Of a DNA stretch of 13,833 bases, positions 6,513 to 12,897 are shown piece after piece. Below the pieces are notes generated by a model. That model had not been told where the DNA came from and ran no database searches. It worked only from the letters and a program-made list of their open reading frames with translations. Within the stretch, counting starts at the first letter, position 1; the number at the start of each line of letters is the position of its first letter. This DNA is from Novosphingobium sp. UBA6722 (GTDB taxonomy: Bacteria > Pseudomonadota > Alphaproteobacteria > Sphingomonadales > Sphingomonadaceae): contig DKII01000072.1 of assembly GCA_002454125.1 (NCBI GenBank), forward strand, positions 408 through 14,240, read 5' to 3'. The position numbers were made by a program, and so were the translations under genes.

Positions 6513-7007
6513 TCACGCCATCTTGGCCCACAGGATCGCGGCCCAGACCAGCAGGGTGGCAGCCCCGCCCGCCAGGGTCCAGCGAATTGCCCGCCCCAGC
6601 AGCAGCGCCTGGGCATCGATCGAGTGGACGAAGCTGGCGAACAGCCGCTGGCGCAGCGCCGCATCGCCTTCCAGCCCCTCGCTGTCGAACTCCTCGCCCA
6701 GCAGCAGCGCGCGCAGGGCAAAGGCGCAGGAGACCACCAGCGGCAGGATCCCGGCAATCGAAGCGAGCGTGAGGAGCGGCTGGCTGGGCGCATCGAGGCT
6801 GAGCGGCGCGCCCGGGCTGGCCGAGATCGGGTGCGTGCCGATCGTGATCAGCAGCGCGTTGAAGCCCAGCATCGCCCCCAGCCGGACCGAGAGATCGAGA
6901 TCGCGGTTCTCGAGGAATTCGAGATCGGCGACAAAGCCGGGATCGGGCGGATCGCCGCGCATCGTCTGGAAGGCGCGCAGGCGAGTGCGGAACGAGCGAA
7001 AGGCCAT
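6513..7007 (-). CDS. Three-helix membrane protein, family not recognised
   Basis: The product has 164 residues, with ATG at 7005-7007 on the minus strand. A charged N-terminus (RSFRTRLRAFQTMRGD) and an acidic stretch FLENRDLDLSVR precede three hydrophobic segments at about 42-58, 78-102 and 142-160. Between the second and third is a soluble loop of roughly 40 residues with LLGEEFDSEGLEGDAALRQRL and FVHSIDAQALLLGR. I see no catalytic motif. Two helices close together, a polar loop and a last helix could suit a small sensor or effector, but I do not recognise the family. No clear Shine-Dalgarno precedes the ATG. The gene is followed by the PhnA-like gene and is divergent from the HabA-containing operon. 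Confidence 0.7.
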   Translation of the reverse strand: MAFRSFRTRLRAFQTMRGDPPDPGFVADLEFLENRDLDLSVRLGAMLGFNALLITIGTHPISASPGAPLSLDAPSQPLLTLASIAGILPLVVSCAFALRALLLGEEFDSEGLEGDAALRQRLFASFVHSIDAQALLLGRAIRWTLAGGAATLLVWAAILWAKMA

Positions 7008-7056
7008 GGCGGCTGGCTAGCCGAGTGCAGGGCCAAGGTCAAAAGCCGGAGCGGCG

Positions 7057-7085
7057 TTGACAAGTTCGCTGGTCAAGCCAAGTCT
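7057..7085 (+). promoter_or_regulatory. Candidate promoter of the HabA-containing operon
   Basis: A perfect TTGACA (7057-7062) lies 45 bases before the ATG at 7108. At 17-bp spacing the -10 position reads AAGTCT, which is a poor match, so this rests mainly on the -35 box and its position in the divergent gap. Confidence 0.3.
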
Positions 7086-7107
7086 TTGGCCGAACAGGAG
7101 GGCATGG

Positions 7108-7461
7108 ATGGCAAAGGGGTGGTCATGGATGCTGTGGGCTGCGGCAGCCTATAACTGGCTGATCAGCTTGCCGGTGCTGCTGAACGGCAGCCTGGCCGCA
7201 GCCGACAAGGTTTCGGCCGTATTGGTAGCGGGCTTCGGCGTGCTCTACGCGCTGGTCGCCAGCAATCCGGCGCGCCTGGCCCCGGCGCTGTGGGCCGGTG
7301 TGGTCGGCAAGTTGGGGCTGGTGGTGCTGCTCGCCCCATCAATCGCGGCGGGCACTGCGGCACCCGGCACCGGGCCGGTGCTGGCGGGTGACCTGCTGTT
7401 TACGGCCGCCTTCCTGGCGCTGCTGCTGGGGCCAGCGCGGAACAGGGGAGAGACGCAATGA
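7108..7461 (+). CDS. Small four-helix membrane protein
   Basis: The product has 117 residues. ATG 7108 was chosen because AGGAGGG lies five bases upstream; a longer in-frame TTG start would lack such a site. Hydrophobic segments at about 7-25, 34-52, 58-80 and 88-108 suggest a four-helix inner-membrane protein, with an AAAYNWLISLPVLL opening and a short polar tail (RNRGETQ). I recognise no catalytic motif. Its stop overlaps the start of the HabA-like gene by ATGA, indicating translational coupling, so it probably shares that enzyme's function or membrane location. It is likely the first gene of a three-gene operon. Confidence 0.7.
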   Translation: MAKGWSWMLWAAAAYNWLISLPVLLNGSLAAADKVSAVLVAGFGVLYALVASNPARLAPALWAGVVGKLGLVVLLAPSIAAGTAAPGTGPVLAGDLLFTAAFLALLLGPARNRGETQ

Positions 7462-7889
7462 CTGGAGACCTTGCCGCGCGGCGGCTGGCCGTGGCGGGTG
7501 TTGCCTTGCTGCTGGCAGCCATGCTGACCGGGTTTGCCACCGGCGCCGTCCCCAACCCGCGCATGGCGCTCTCCGCACACCTGGCCGGCACGACCAGCGC
7601 GCTGATGCTGATCGCGCTCTCGACGATCTGGCACCGCGTCACCCTGGGGCCGCGCGGCCACGCCTGGGCCAGCGGCCTGCTGGCCTTCGGCGCGGTGACC
7701 AACTGGGCGGCAGTGCTGCTGGCGGCGATCTGGGGCGCCGGGGCGACGACCATGCCAATCGCCGCCAAGGGCATGACCGGCGCGGCCTGGCAGGAGAACG
7801 TCATCGCGGCCGCGCTGTTGGCGCTCTCGCTGGCGATCGTGGCGGGGCTGGGGCTGGTCCTGCGCGGCCTGCTGGCGCGAGGCGAATGA
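7458..7889 (+). CDS. Hydroxylaminobenzene mutase (HabA)-like membrane protein
   Basis: The product has 143 residues, with ATG at 7458-7460 inside the ATGA overlap. The diagnostic segment is GAVPNPRMALSAHLAG at 29-44, followed by MLIALSTIWHRVTL, which matches the HabA/HabB family. That enzyme rearranges hydroxylaminobenzene to 2-aminophenol during nitrobenzene breakdown. Four hydrophobic segments (about 9-28, 42-59, 71-92, 114-138) fit an integral membrane protein, and the length is close to known HabA. No nitroreductase or ring-cleavage gene is visible, so a role in nitroaromatic catabolism is not supported by context. Homologues of unknown substrate are common in sphingomonads, as far as I recall. 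Family call good, reaction uncertain. Confidence 0.75.
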   Translation: MTGDLAARRLAVAGVALLLAAMLTGFATGAVPNPRMALSAHLAGTTSALMLIALSTIWHRVTLGPRGHAWASGLLAFGAVTNWAAVLLAAIWGAGATTMPIAAKGMTGAAWQENVIAAALLALSLAIVAGLGLVLRGLLARGE

Positions 7890-7892
7890 CCC

Positions 7893-8495
7893 GTGGCGAT
7901 TGACCGCACCATCATCCGCCTTGGCCCGCAGCACCGCGATGGCGCGATTGCCACGTTGGCCGCGGCGTTCCAGAGCGATCCGGCGGTAAGCTGGATCATC
8001 CCCGATGCAGCCGAACGCGCAAGGCGGCTGCCGAAGATGTTTGCCTGGCTGTGGGACGATCACCAGCGCCACGGGATCGCGCTCGGCACGCCGGGGTGTG
8101 AGGCGGTGACGCTGTGGCGCTTGCCGGGCAAGGTCCATCACCACGATCCGCTCTGGCCGCCAGAGGTCCTGCGCCTGCTCGGCATCTTCGGGCGGCGGAT
8201 CCTGCGGGCCAGCACGGTCGGCGATGCGATCGGCGCGCACCTCGCCGAGGGTGAGGACTGGTACTACCTGCGCTATGCCGGGGTGCGGCCCGATTGCCAG
8301 GGCCAGGGCCTGGGCGGACTCACCATCCGCGCTGGTCTGGCCGAGGCGACGGCAGCCGGCAAACCGGCGCTGCTGGAAACCGCGACCGAGGGCAATGTCG
8401 GCATCTATCTGCGGCTGGGCTTTGCCGTGCACGAGGAATGGGACGTGCCGGCCAAAAGCGGCCCGCACTTCTGGTCGATGTCGCGCCCGGTCTGA
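7893..8495 (+). CDS. GNAT-family N-acetyltransferase
   Basis: The product has 200 residues from GTG 7893, three bases after the preceding stop; the ribosome binding site is weak, so translation may depend on coupling. The acetyl-CoA motif A is clear: YYLRYAGVRPDCQGQGLGG at about 124-142, with the QGQGLG pyrophosphate loop. Motif B follows as LLETATEGNVGIYLRLGF at about 160-177. The layout, including an opening FQSDPAVSWIIPD and an LWxLPG strand, is like that of the large group of GNATs of unknown acceptor found near antibiotic or small-molecule genes. The substrate cannot be deduced. It is probably the last gene of the membrane protein-HabA-GNAT operon and ends 10 nt from the convergent amidohydrolase gene. 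Confidence 0.85.
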   Translation: MAIDRTIIRLGPQHRDGAIATLAAAFQSDPAVSWIIPDAAERARRLPKMFAWLWDDHQRHGIALGTPGCEAVTLWRLPGKVHHHDPLWPPEVLRLLGIFGRRILRASTVGDAIGAHLAEGEDWYYLRYAGVRPDCQGQGLGGLTIRAGLAEATAAGKPALLETATEGNVGIYLRLGFAVHEEWDVPAKSGPHFWSMSRPV

Positions 8496-8505
8496 CTGAG
8501 GCGGT

Positions 8506-9699
8506 TTAGAAGCCGCTGGCGAGGAACTCCTCGGCGAGGCCCGCCAGCAAGGCGGTGCCGCGCGGCAGGACGGCCTCGTCCACCATCATGCGGGGTGAGT
8601 GGATGCCGCAGCATGAATTCCAGTCGGCCCCGTCCTCGGCCACGCCCAGGAAAAACATCGCGCCGGGGACCTTCTCGAGCACATAGGAGAAGTCCTCTGC
8701 CCCCATGATCGGGGCGGGCAGGGTCTGCCAGGCACCGGGGCCGAACAGGCCATCCGTCACGCGCTCACCAAAGGCGACCGCCTTGGCATCGCAGATCGTG
8801 ACCGGGAAGCCTTCGATCACGTTCACTTCGGCAGTGAGGCCATGGGCCCCGGCGATCCCTTCGGCAAGCTGGCGCAGCGCGGCGTGCAGCTTCGCGCGGT
8901 GGCGGGGTGAGAGCGTGCGCATCGTGCCCTTCAGCGTCGCGAAATCGGCGATCACATTGTGCGCCGTTCCGCCCTCGATCCGGGCAACGGTGACCACCAC
9001 CGGATCGTGGGCGTTGAACTGGCGCGTCACCAGGGTCTGAATGCCCAGCACGATCTCGCAAGCAACCGGGACCGGGTCCTGCGTCTGGTGCGGCATCGAG
9101 GCATGGCCGCCCGCACCCCTGACCGTGATCTCGAACTGGTCGGCCGCCGCCATCAGCGGCCCGGCCCGCCCGGCGACCAGACCGTGCCGGGCATTCGGCA
9201 TGACATGGAGCGCGAAGGCCGCATCGGGCAGGGGATCGATCAGGCCATCGTCCAGCATGAAGCGCGCGCCGTGGTGGCCCTCCTCACCCGGCTGGAACAT
9301 GAAGGAGACCGTGCCCTTCAGCTCAGCCTGCCGCGCTGCCAGCACCCGCGCCGCCCCGGCCAGCATGGCGGTGTGGGCATCGTGCCCGCAGGCATGCATC
9401 GCGCCCTGGATCTGCGAAGCGAAAGGCAGCCCGGTCTCTTCCGGCATCGGCAGGGCATCCATATCCCCGCGCAGCAGGACGTGGCGGCCGGGCGCTGCGC
9501 CCTGCAGCGTCGCGACCATGCCAGTGGTTGAAGGCCCCTCGCGCCAGGTCAGCGGCAGGTCGGCCAGCGCGGCGCGGACCTTGTCGCGGGTGCGGGGGGT
9601 GTGGAGGCCAAGCTCCGGCTCGGCGTGGATCGCGCGGCGCAGCGCAACGACCTCGTCCGAGATCGCGCGGGCGGCATCAAGCAGATGACTGTGCAGCAT
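8506..9699 (-). CDS. M20-family metallo-amidohydrolase (hippurate / N-acyl amino acid hydrolase type)
   Basis: The product has 397 residues, with ATG at 9697-9699 on the minus strand. The family's metal-site motifs are present: LRRAIHAEPELG (20-31), LLRGDMDALPM (about 75-84), MHACGHDAHTAM with C104 and H106, FQPGEEG with E139/E140 (general base and ligand), HVMP with H165, and GIHSPRM with H367. The dimerisation or lid domain lies around 180-300 (VRGAGGHASMPHQ, GGTAHNVIADFATLKGTMR), and a GAEDFSYVLE motif near the C-terminus supports the hippuricase/indole-acyl hydrolase group. It should hydrolyse an N-acyl amino acid or related amide in the cytoplasm with two metals. No clear Shine-Dalgarno is visible. 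It lies 31 nt downstream of the CDP-alcohol transferase gene and could be read from the same transcript. Confidence 0.92.
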   Translation of the reverse strand: MLHSHLLDAARAISDEVVALRRAIHAEPELGLHTPRTRDKVRAALADLPLTWREGPSTTGMVATLQGAAPGRHVLLRGDMDALPMPEETGLPFASQIQGAMHACGHDAHTAMLAGAARVLAARQAELKGTVSFMFQPGEEGHHGARFMLDDGLIDPLPDAAFALHVMPNARHGLVAGRAGPLMAAADQFEITVRGAGGHASMPHQTQDPVPVACEIVLGIQTLVTRQFNAHDPVVVTVARIEGGTAHNVIADFATLKGTMRTLSPRHRAKLHAALRQLAEGIAGAHGLTAEVNVIEGFPVTICDAKAVAFGERVTDGLFGPGAWQTLPAPIMGAEDFSYVLEKVPGAMFFLGVAEDGADWNSCCGIHSPRMMVDEAVLPRGTALLAGLAEEFLASGF

Positions 9700-9730
9700 G
9701 GGGCGATGATAGCCGCCCCGCGCGGCGCGT

Positions 9731-10627
9731 CTAGGCCCCGATCTTCGCGGCGATGCGCCGAGCCGCAGCGTTGTGCATCAGCACCGAGACCACCAGCAGC
9801 AGGTTGAGCACGACCGCCTGGTAGATCAGGTAATAGAGCGGCGTTCCGGCAAACATCGACAGACCCAGCACGATCGCGCGCGGATTGGGGCCCAGCACCT
9901 TGCACATGAACAGCAGCGGCGGCGCCTCGGCGCGCACGGCGGCGGCAATTTCGGCCAGGCGGGCGGGATCGCCCTTGGCCGCATCGACCGCGGCATCGAT
10001 CCGCAGCGCGTGCGGCGTCATTCCGCTGGCGGCGTTGAGATAGGCGGAGACGAAGACGCCGAACAGGCTCTTGCTCGTGGCCGAATCCGCCTGGCCGTGG
10101 CTGTGGCGGATCCACGGCGTGCCATAGACATACCACTGGTACTGCCGCCGCTGGACCTCGACATGGTTGGACTGCACCGCATGGCTGATCCCGGCAAAGA
10201 CCAGCAGGATCCAGCCGGCGCTGCCGGTGAAGAAGCCCGCTTCCTTGGACAGCACCCAGCCCAGGATCAGGTAGAGCACGATATGGCTGGCATAGTCACA
10301 GACGCCGTCAACCATCTCGCCGATCGGGCTGGTCCGCCCGGTCATCCGCGCCAGATCGCCATCGGCGCCGTCGACCACGTGCCAGCCCATGTGCAGCGCC
10401 ATGCCCAGCGCCGCGCCAACCGGCCAGGCCAGGTTGGCGTAGACGATGCCGGCCGCGACCACCATCAGCCCGCCGAACACCGAAACCATGTTGGGCGTGA
10501 TCGGCGTATGCGCCAGGCCGCGCGCCAGCTGCCAGGCGAGCGGGTGATAGAGATAGTGGTTGAGCGGATCCTGCAACTCGCGCGGGCGCTGCGGCCGTGC
10601 CGGTTTGCCCTGCTTCGTGCCCGTCAT
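9731..10627 (-). CDS. CDP-alcohol phosphotransferase, candidate CDP-inositol-using enzyme
   Basis: The product has 298 residues from ATG (10625-10627, minus), with GGAA upstream; a TTG four codons earlier is possible. It contains the complete CDP-alcohol phosphotransferase motif: D86-x2-D89-G90-x2-A93-R94-x8-G103-x3-D107-x3-D111, in VVDGADGDLARMTG and GEMVDGVCDY. These Asp residues bind two metals and the CDP moiety in the membrane. Hydrophobic helices flank the motif, and an unusual soluble stretch of about 70 residues (roughly 165-240, WIRHSHGQADS onward) makes it longer than PgsA-type enzymes of about 180-200. The N-terminal ELQDPLNHYLYHPLA segment is also distinct. It is divergent from ino1 and the inositol-1-phosphate cytidylyltransferase-like gene, suggesting inositol phosphate or CDP-inositol as a substrate. 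Alternatives are a PIP-synthase-like or other phospholipid head-group enzyme. Fold certain, substrate inferred. Confidence 0.85.
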   Translation of the reverse strand: MTGTKQGKPARPQRPRELQDPLNHYLYHPLAWQLARGLAHTPITPNMVSVFGGLMVVAAGIVYANLAWPVGAALGMALHMGWHVVDGADGDLARMTGRTSPIGEMVDGVCDYASHIVLYLILGWVLSKEAGFFTGSAGWILLVFAGISHAVQSNHVEVQRRQYQWYVYGTPWIRHSHGQADSATSKSLFGVFVSAYLNAASGMTPHALRIDAAVDAAKGDPARLAEIAAAVRAEAPPLLFMCKVLGPNPRAIVLGLSMFAGTPLYYLIYQAVVLNLLLVVSVLMHNAAARRIAAKIGA

Positions 10628-10677
10628 CGCCTGTTCCAAGTGTTGCCCCGCCTAGCTTCTACCGGCCCTGCGGCCCT

Positions 10678-10701
10678 GCCTCCCCTTAGCGGCGGGGAGG
10701 C
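10678..10701. repeat. Inverted repeat with 8-bp arms in the divergent gap
   Basis: GCCTCCCC (10678-10685) and GGGGAGGC (10694-10701) are perfect inverted arms around an 8-nt loop. No T run follows on either strand, so it is not an intrinsic terminator. The 356-nt gap 10628-10983 holds this element, a candidate promoter and a second inverted repeat, and no gene I can support. Confidence 0.6.
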
Positions 10702-10728
10702 CCGGCTAACAAGGGCCTGACGGCGGAT

Positions 10729-10756
10729 TTGCCACGCGCAGGAATGGTGCTATGCT
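10729..10756 (+). promoter_or_regulatory. Candidate sigma-70 promoter of ino1
   Basis: TTGCCA (10729-10734, five of six matches to TTGACA), a 16-bp spacer and TATGCT (10751-10756) preceded by TGC, giving an extended -10. Transcription would begin near 10763 and leave an untranslated leader of about 220 nt before ino1. The leader starts with a small hairpin, CCTGC-attgc-GCAGG at 10763-10777. Confidence 0.45.
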
Positions 10757-10891
10757 AGTAAGCCTGCATTGCGCAGGTGTAATCACCGGATGTGGCGATA
10801 TTCCAACAGGAAAGCGCCAGATTCGGGGCCGGATCGGGAGAGGTCGCGGTGGCCAAGGCTGGCCGCTCAATCCCGCTATTCGGCTTGACCT

Positions 10892-10916
10892 GCGCCAAAC
10901 TTCTTGCTTTTGGCGC
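10892..10916 (+). promoter_or_regulatory. Inverted repeat, candidate operator or leader hairpin upstream of ino1
   Basis: GCGCCAAA (10892-10899) and TTTGGCGC (10909-10916) are perfect 8-bp inverted arms around 9 nt. The element lies just before TACAAT (10924-10929), a good -10 hexamer whose -35 position (TTCTTG, 10901-10906) would fall within the repeat. Either an operator over a second promoter or an RNA hairpin in the leader fits. Confidence 0.45.
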
Positions 10917-10983
10917 GCGATTTTACAATGGGGCGGCCTTTCATTGAGGCCGTGCTGCGCCGCTCGAGAAGGATTGAGACATA

Positions 10984-12084
10984 ATGAAGCCCATCAAGGT
11001 CGCCATGATTGGCGTTGGGAATTGCGCCAGCTCGCTGGTTCAGGGGGTTGAGTACTATCGCCAGAACAATTCCTCGCAGGGCCTGATCCACGACAAGATC
11101 GGCGGCTACGGCGCGAGCGACGTGGCCTTCGTGCTCGGCATCGATGTCGATGCCCGCAAGGTCGGCAAGGACATTGCCGAAGCGATCTTCGCCAAGCCGA
11201 ACAACACCGCCGTGTTCCAGGCCGAAGTGCCGCTGACCGGCGCCAAGGTGATCATGGGCAAGGTGTCGGACGGCGTTGCCCCGCACATGACCACAGTCGG
11301 TGAAAAGGGCTTCATCGTTTCTGACGAAGCCGAGGCCGACCAGGCCCGCATCGTCCAGGCGATCAAGGATTCGGGCGCCGAAGTGCTGATCAACTTCCTC
11401 CCCGTCGGGTCGCAGGAAGCCACCGAGTTCTACATGAACTGCGCGCTGGAAGCCGGCGTGGCCGTGGTCAACTGCATGCCGGTGTTCATCGCCAGCAACC
11501 CGGAATGGGAAGCCAAGTTCCGCGCCAAGAACCTGCCGATCGTGGGTGACGACATCAAGGCCCAGGTTGGCGCCACGATCGTCCACCGCGTCCTTTCCAG
11601 CCTGTTCGCCGCCCGCGGCGTGACGGTTGAGCGGACCTACCAGCTCAACACCGGCGGCAACACCGACTTCATGAACATGCTGGACCGTCAGCGTCTCGGT
11701 TCGAAGAAGGAATCGAAGACCGAAGCCGTCCAGGCCATGCTGGCCCAGCGCCTCGAAGACGAGAACATCCACGTCGGCCCGTCGGACTATGTTCCGTGGC
11801 AGAAGGACAACAAGCTGTGCTTCCTGCGCCTGGAAGGCCTGCAGTGGGGCAACGTGCCGATGGAACTGGAACTCCGCCTCTCGGTGGAAGACAGCCCCAA
11901 CTCGGCCGCTTGCGTCATGGACGCGATCCGCTGCGCCAAGCTGGCGCTGGACCGCGGTGAAGGCGGCGCCGTGATCGGTGCCTCGGCCTACTTCTGCAAG
12001 CACCCGCCGCAGCAGTTCAACGATGACCTCGCCGCCCAGATGGTCGAGGAATACATCGCCGACACCGCGCTGGCCGCTGAATAA
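10984..12084 (+). CDS. ino1: Inositol-3-phosphate synthase (myo-inositol-1-phosphate synthase)
   Basis: The product has 366 residues from ATG 10984, with AAGGA ten bases upstream. It converts glucose-6-phosphate to L-myo-inositol-1-phosphate (numbered 1D-3-phosphate) with NAD+ as an internal hydride carrier. The NAD-binding loop is IGVGNCASSLVQG (9-21). Family segments follow: LGIDVDARKVGKDI, GAEVLINFLPVGSQEAT, VGDDIKAQVGATIVHRVL with the conserved Lys192, TYQLNTGGNTDFMNML, KKESKTEAVQAML, and PSDYVPWQKDNKLCFLRLEG. Length matches the short bacterial/archaeal type, as in mycobacterial Ino1, not the about 500-residue eukaryotic type. Codon use is strongly biased toward G/C-ending codons, as in well-expressed genes. 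An intrinsic terminator follows, then the cytidylyltransferase-like gene. It supplies the inositol phosphate on which the rest of the locus probably depends. Confidence 0.95.
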   Translation: MKPIKVAMIGVGNCASSLVQGVEYYRQNNSSQGLIHDKIGGYGASDVAFVLGIDVDARKVGKDIAEAIFAKPNNTAVFQAEVPLTGAKVIMGKVSDGVAPHMTTVGEKGFIVSDEAEADQARIVQAIKDSGAEVLINFLPVGSQEATEFYMNCALEAGVAVVNCMPVFIASNPEWEAKFRAKNLPIVGDDIKAQVGATIVHRVLSSLFAARGVTVERTYQLNTGGNTDFMNMLDRQRLGSKKESKTEAVQAMLAQRLEDENIHVGPSDYVPWQKDNKLCFLRLEGLQWGNVPMELELRLSVEDSPNSAACVMDAIRCAKLALDRGEGGAVIGASAYFCKHPPQQFNDDLAAQMVEEYIADTALAAE

Positions 12085-12107
12085 GCAGAGCCAAGAGGTT
12101 CAAGGAG

Positions 12108-12140
12108 CGGCGCCGGCTAACCCCGGCGCCGTTTCTGTTT
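12108..12140 (+). terminator. Intrinsic terminator after ino1
   Basis: CGGCGCCGG (12108-12116) pairs perfectly with CCGGCGCCG (12123-12131) around the 6-nt loop ctaacc and is followed by TTTCTGTTT (12132-12140). It lies 24 nt after the ino1 stop and 20 nt before the next start codon, so it should limit read-through into the cytidylyltransferase-like gene. Confidence 0.85.
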
Positions 12141-12159
12141 GAGGGTTTGAGGATACCTG

Positions 12160-12894
12160 ATGGACGCCCTGATCATCGCTGCCGGGTTTGGCAGCCGCCT
12201 GCGCGACGTTTCCGTTTCCAAACCCCTGACGCCGATCGCGGGCGTTCCGCTGCTCGAACTCGGCGCGCGGCAGGCCAAGGCAGCCGGCGTGAACCGCGTG
12301 GTCGTGGTGACGGGGCACGAGGCTGAACGGATCGAAGCCGCGCTGCCCGCGATTTCCGAACGCGTCGGCATTCCGGTCGTATCGCAACGGGTCGCGGACT
12401 GGTCCAAGCCCAACGGCTGGTCGGTCATCGCCGGGGCCGACGTGATCGATGGCAATTACCTGCTGATGATGTCGGACCACATCTTCTCCGCCCCGATCCT
12501 GAGCGAACTGGCCAAGCAGCATGGGCCCGATCGCGGCGTGACCCTGGCGGTCGACTACCGCTGCGACAACCCGCTGGTCGATCCCGACGATGCAACCTGG
12601 GTCAAGCTGGACGGGCGCGGCTTCATCACCGCCATCGGCAAGACCATTCCGGAATATGACGTGGTCGATTGCGGGGCCTTCCTGGCGACGCCCGAACTGG
12701 CCGATGCGATCCGCGCCGCGATTGCCGAAGGCAAGGCGGGGAGCCTCTCAGAAGGCATGCAGCGGCTGGCCGATACCGGCCGCGCGGCGACGATGGATAT
12801 CGGCACGGCCTGGTGGCTCGATGTCGATGACCCGCGCGCCTATGAACTGGCCGAAGACCAGGCCCCGCGCGAACTGCCCGAAATCTACGGCTAG
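12160..12894 (+). CDS. Nucleotidyltransferase resembling CTP:inositol-1-phosphate cytidylyltransferase
   Basis: The product has 244 residues from ATG 12160, with GAGGA six bases upstream. The N-terminal LIIAAGFGSRLRDVSVSKPL (4-23) is the nucleotide-binding signature of the sugar-phosphate nucleotidyltransferase fold, with K21 as the conserved Lys. Further segments are VVVVTGHEAERIE, SKPNGWSVIAGADVI, YLLMMSDHIF with metal-binding D106, DYRCDNPLVDPDDATWV, and ITAIGKTIPEYDVVDCGAFL. The K-x-NG-x-S, SDH and DDATWV...IGK elements resemble the cytidylyltransferase domain of the di-myo-inositol-phosphate enzymes of hyperthermophiles, and ino1 is next door. It would make CDP-inositol from CTP and inositol-1-phosphate. 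A choline-phosphate or hexose-1-phosphate substrate is the main alternative. The WWLDVDDPRAYELAE tail is usual for the fold. Fold certain, substrate probable. Confidence 0.85.
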   Translation: MDALIIAAGFGSRLRDVSVSKPLTPIAGVPLLELGARQAKAAGVNRVVVVTGHEAERIEAALPAISERVGIPVVSQRVADWSKPNGWSVIAGADVIDGNYLLMMSDHIFSAPILSELAKQHGPDRGVTLAVDYRCDNPLVDPDDATWVKLDGRGFITAIGKTIPEYDVVDCGAFLATPELADAIRAAIAEGKAGSLSEGMQRLADTGRAATMDIGTAWWLDVDDPRAYELAEDQAPRELPEIYG

Positions 12895-12897
12895 CCC

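Noticed and set aside
5916..7154. Long plus-strand open frame of 412 codons
   Set aside because: It runs antisense across several well-supported genes, has Arg/Ala-rich low-quality sequence and resembles no family; it is a G+C-driven shadow.
7245..8468. Long minus-strand open frame of 407 codons
   Set aside because: It is antisense to the HabA-like and GNAT genes, which have family motifs and coupling; its composition is that of a shadow frame.
9700..9719. Hairpin in front of the amidohydrolase start
   Set aside because: Stem of six bases with an 8-nt loop is too weak to call a regulatory element in this composition.
9731..10627. Phosphatidylglycerophosphate synthase PgsA
   Set aside because: The protein is about 100 residues too long, its N-terminus differs, and the inositol context fits better; only the catalytic motif is shared.
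10678..10701. Terminator in the divergent gap
   Set aside because: The hairpin is perfect, but neither strand has a T run after it and no gene ends there.
10876..12003. Minus-strand open frame opposite ino1
   Set aside because: It mirrors the ino1 coding strand; His/Val/Gly-rich sequence without motifs, and ino1 itself is unmistakable.
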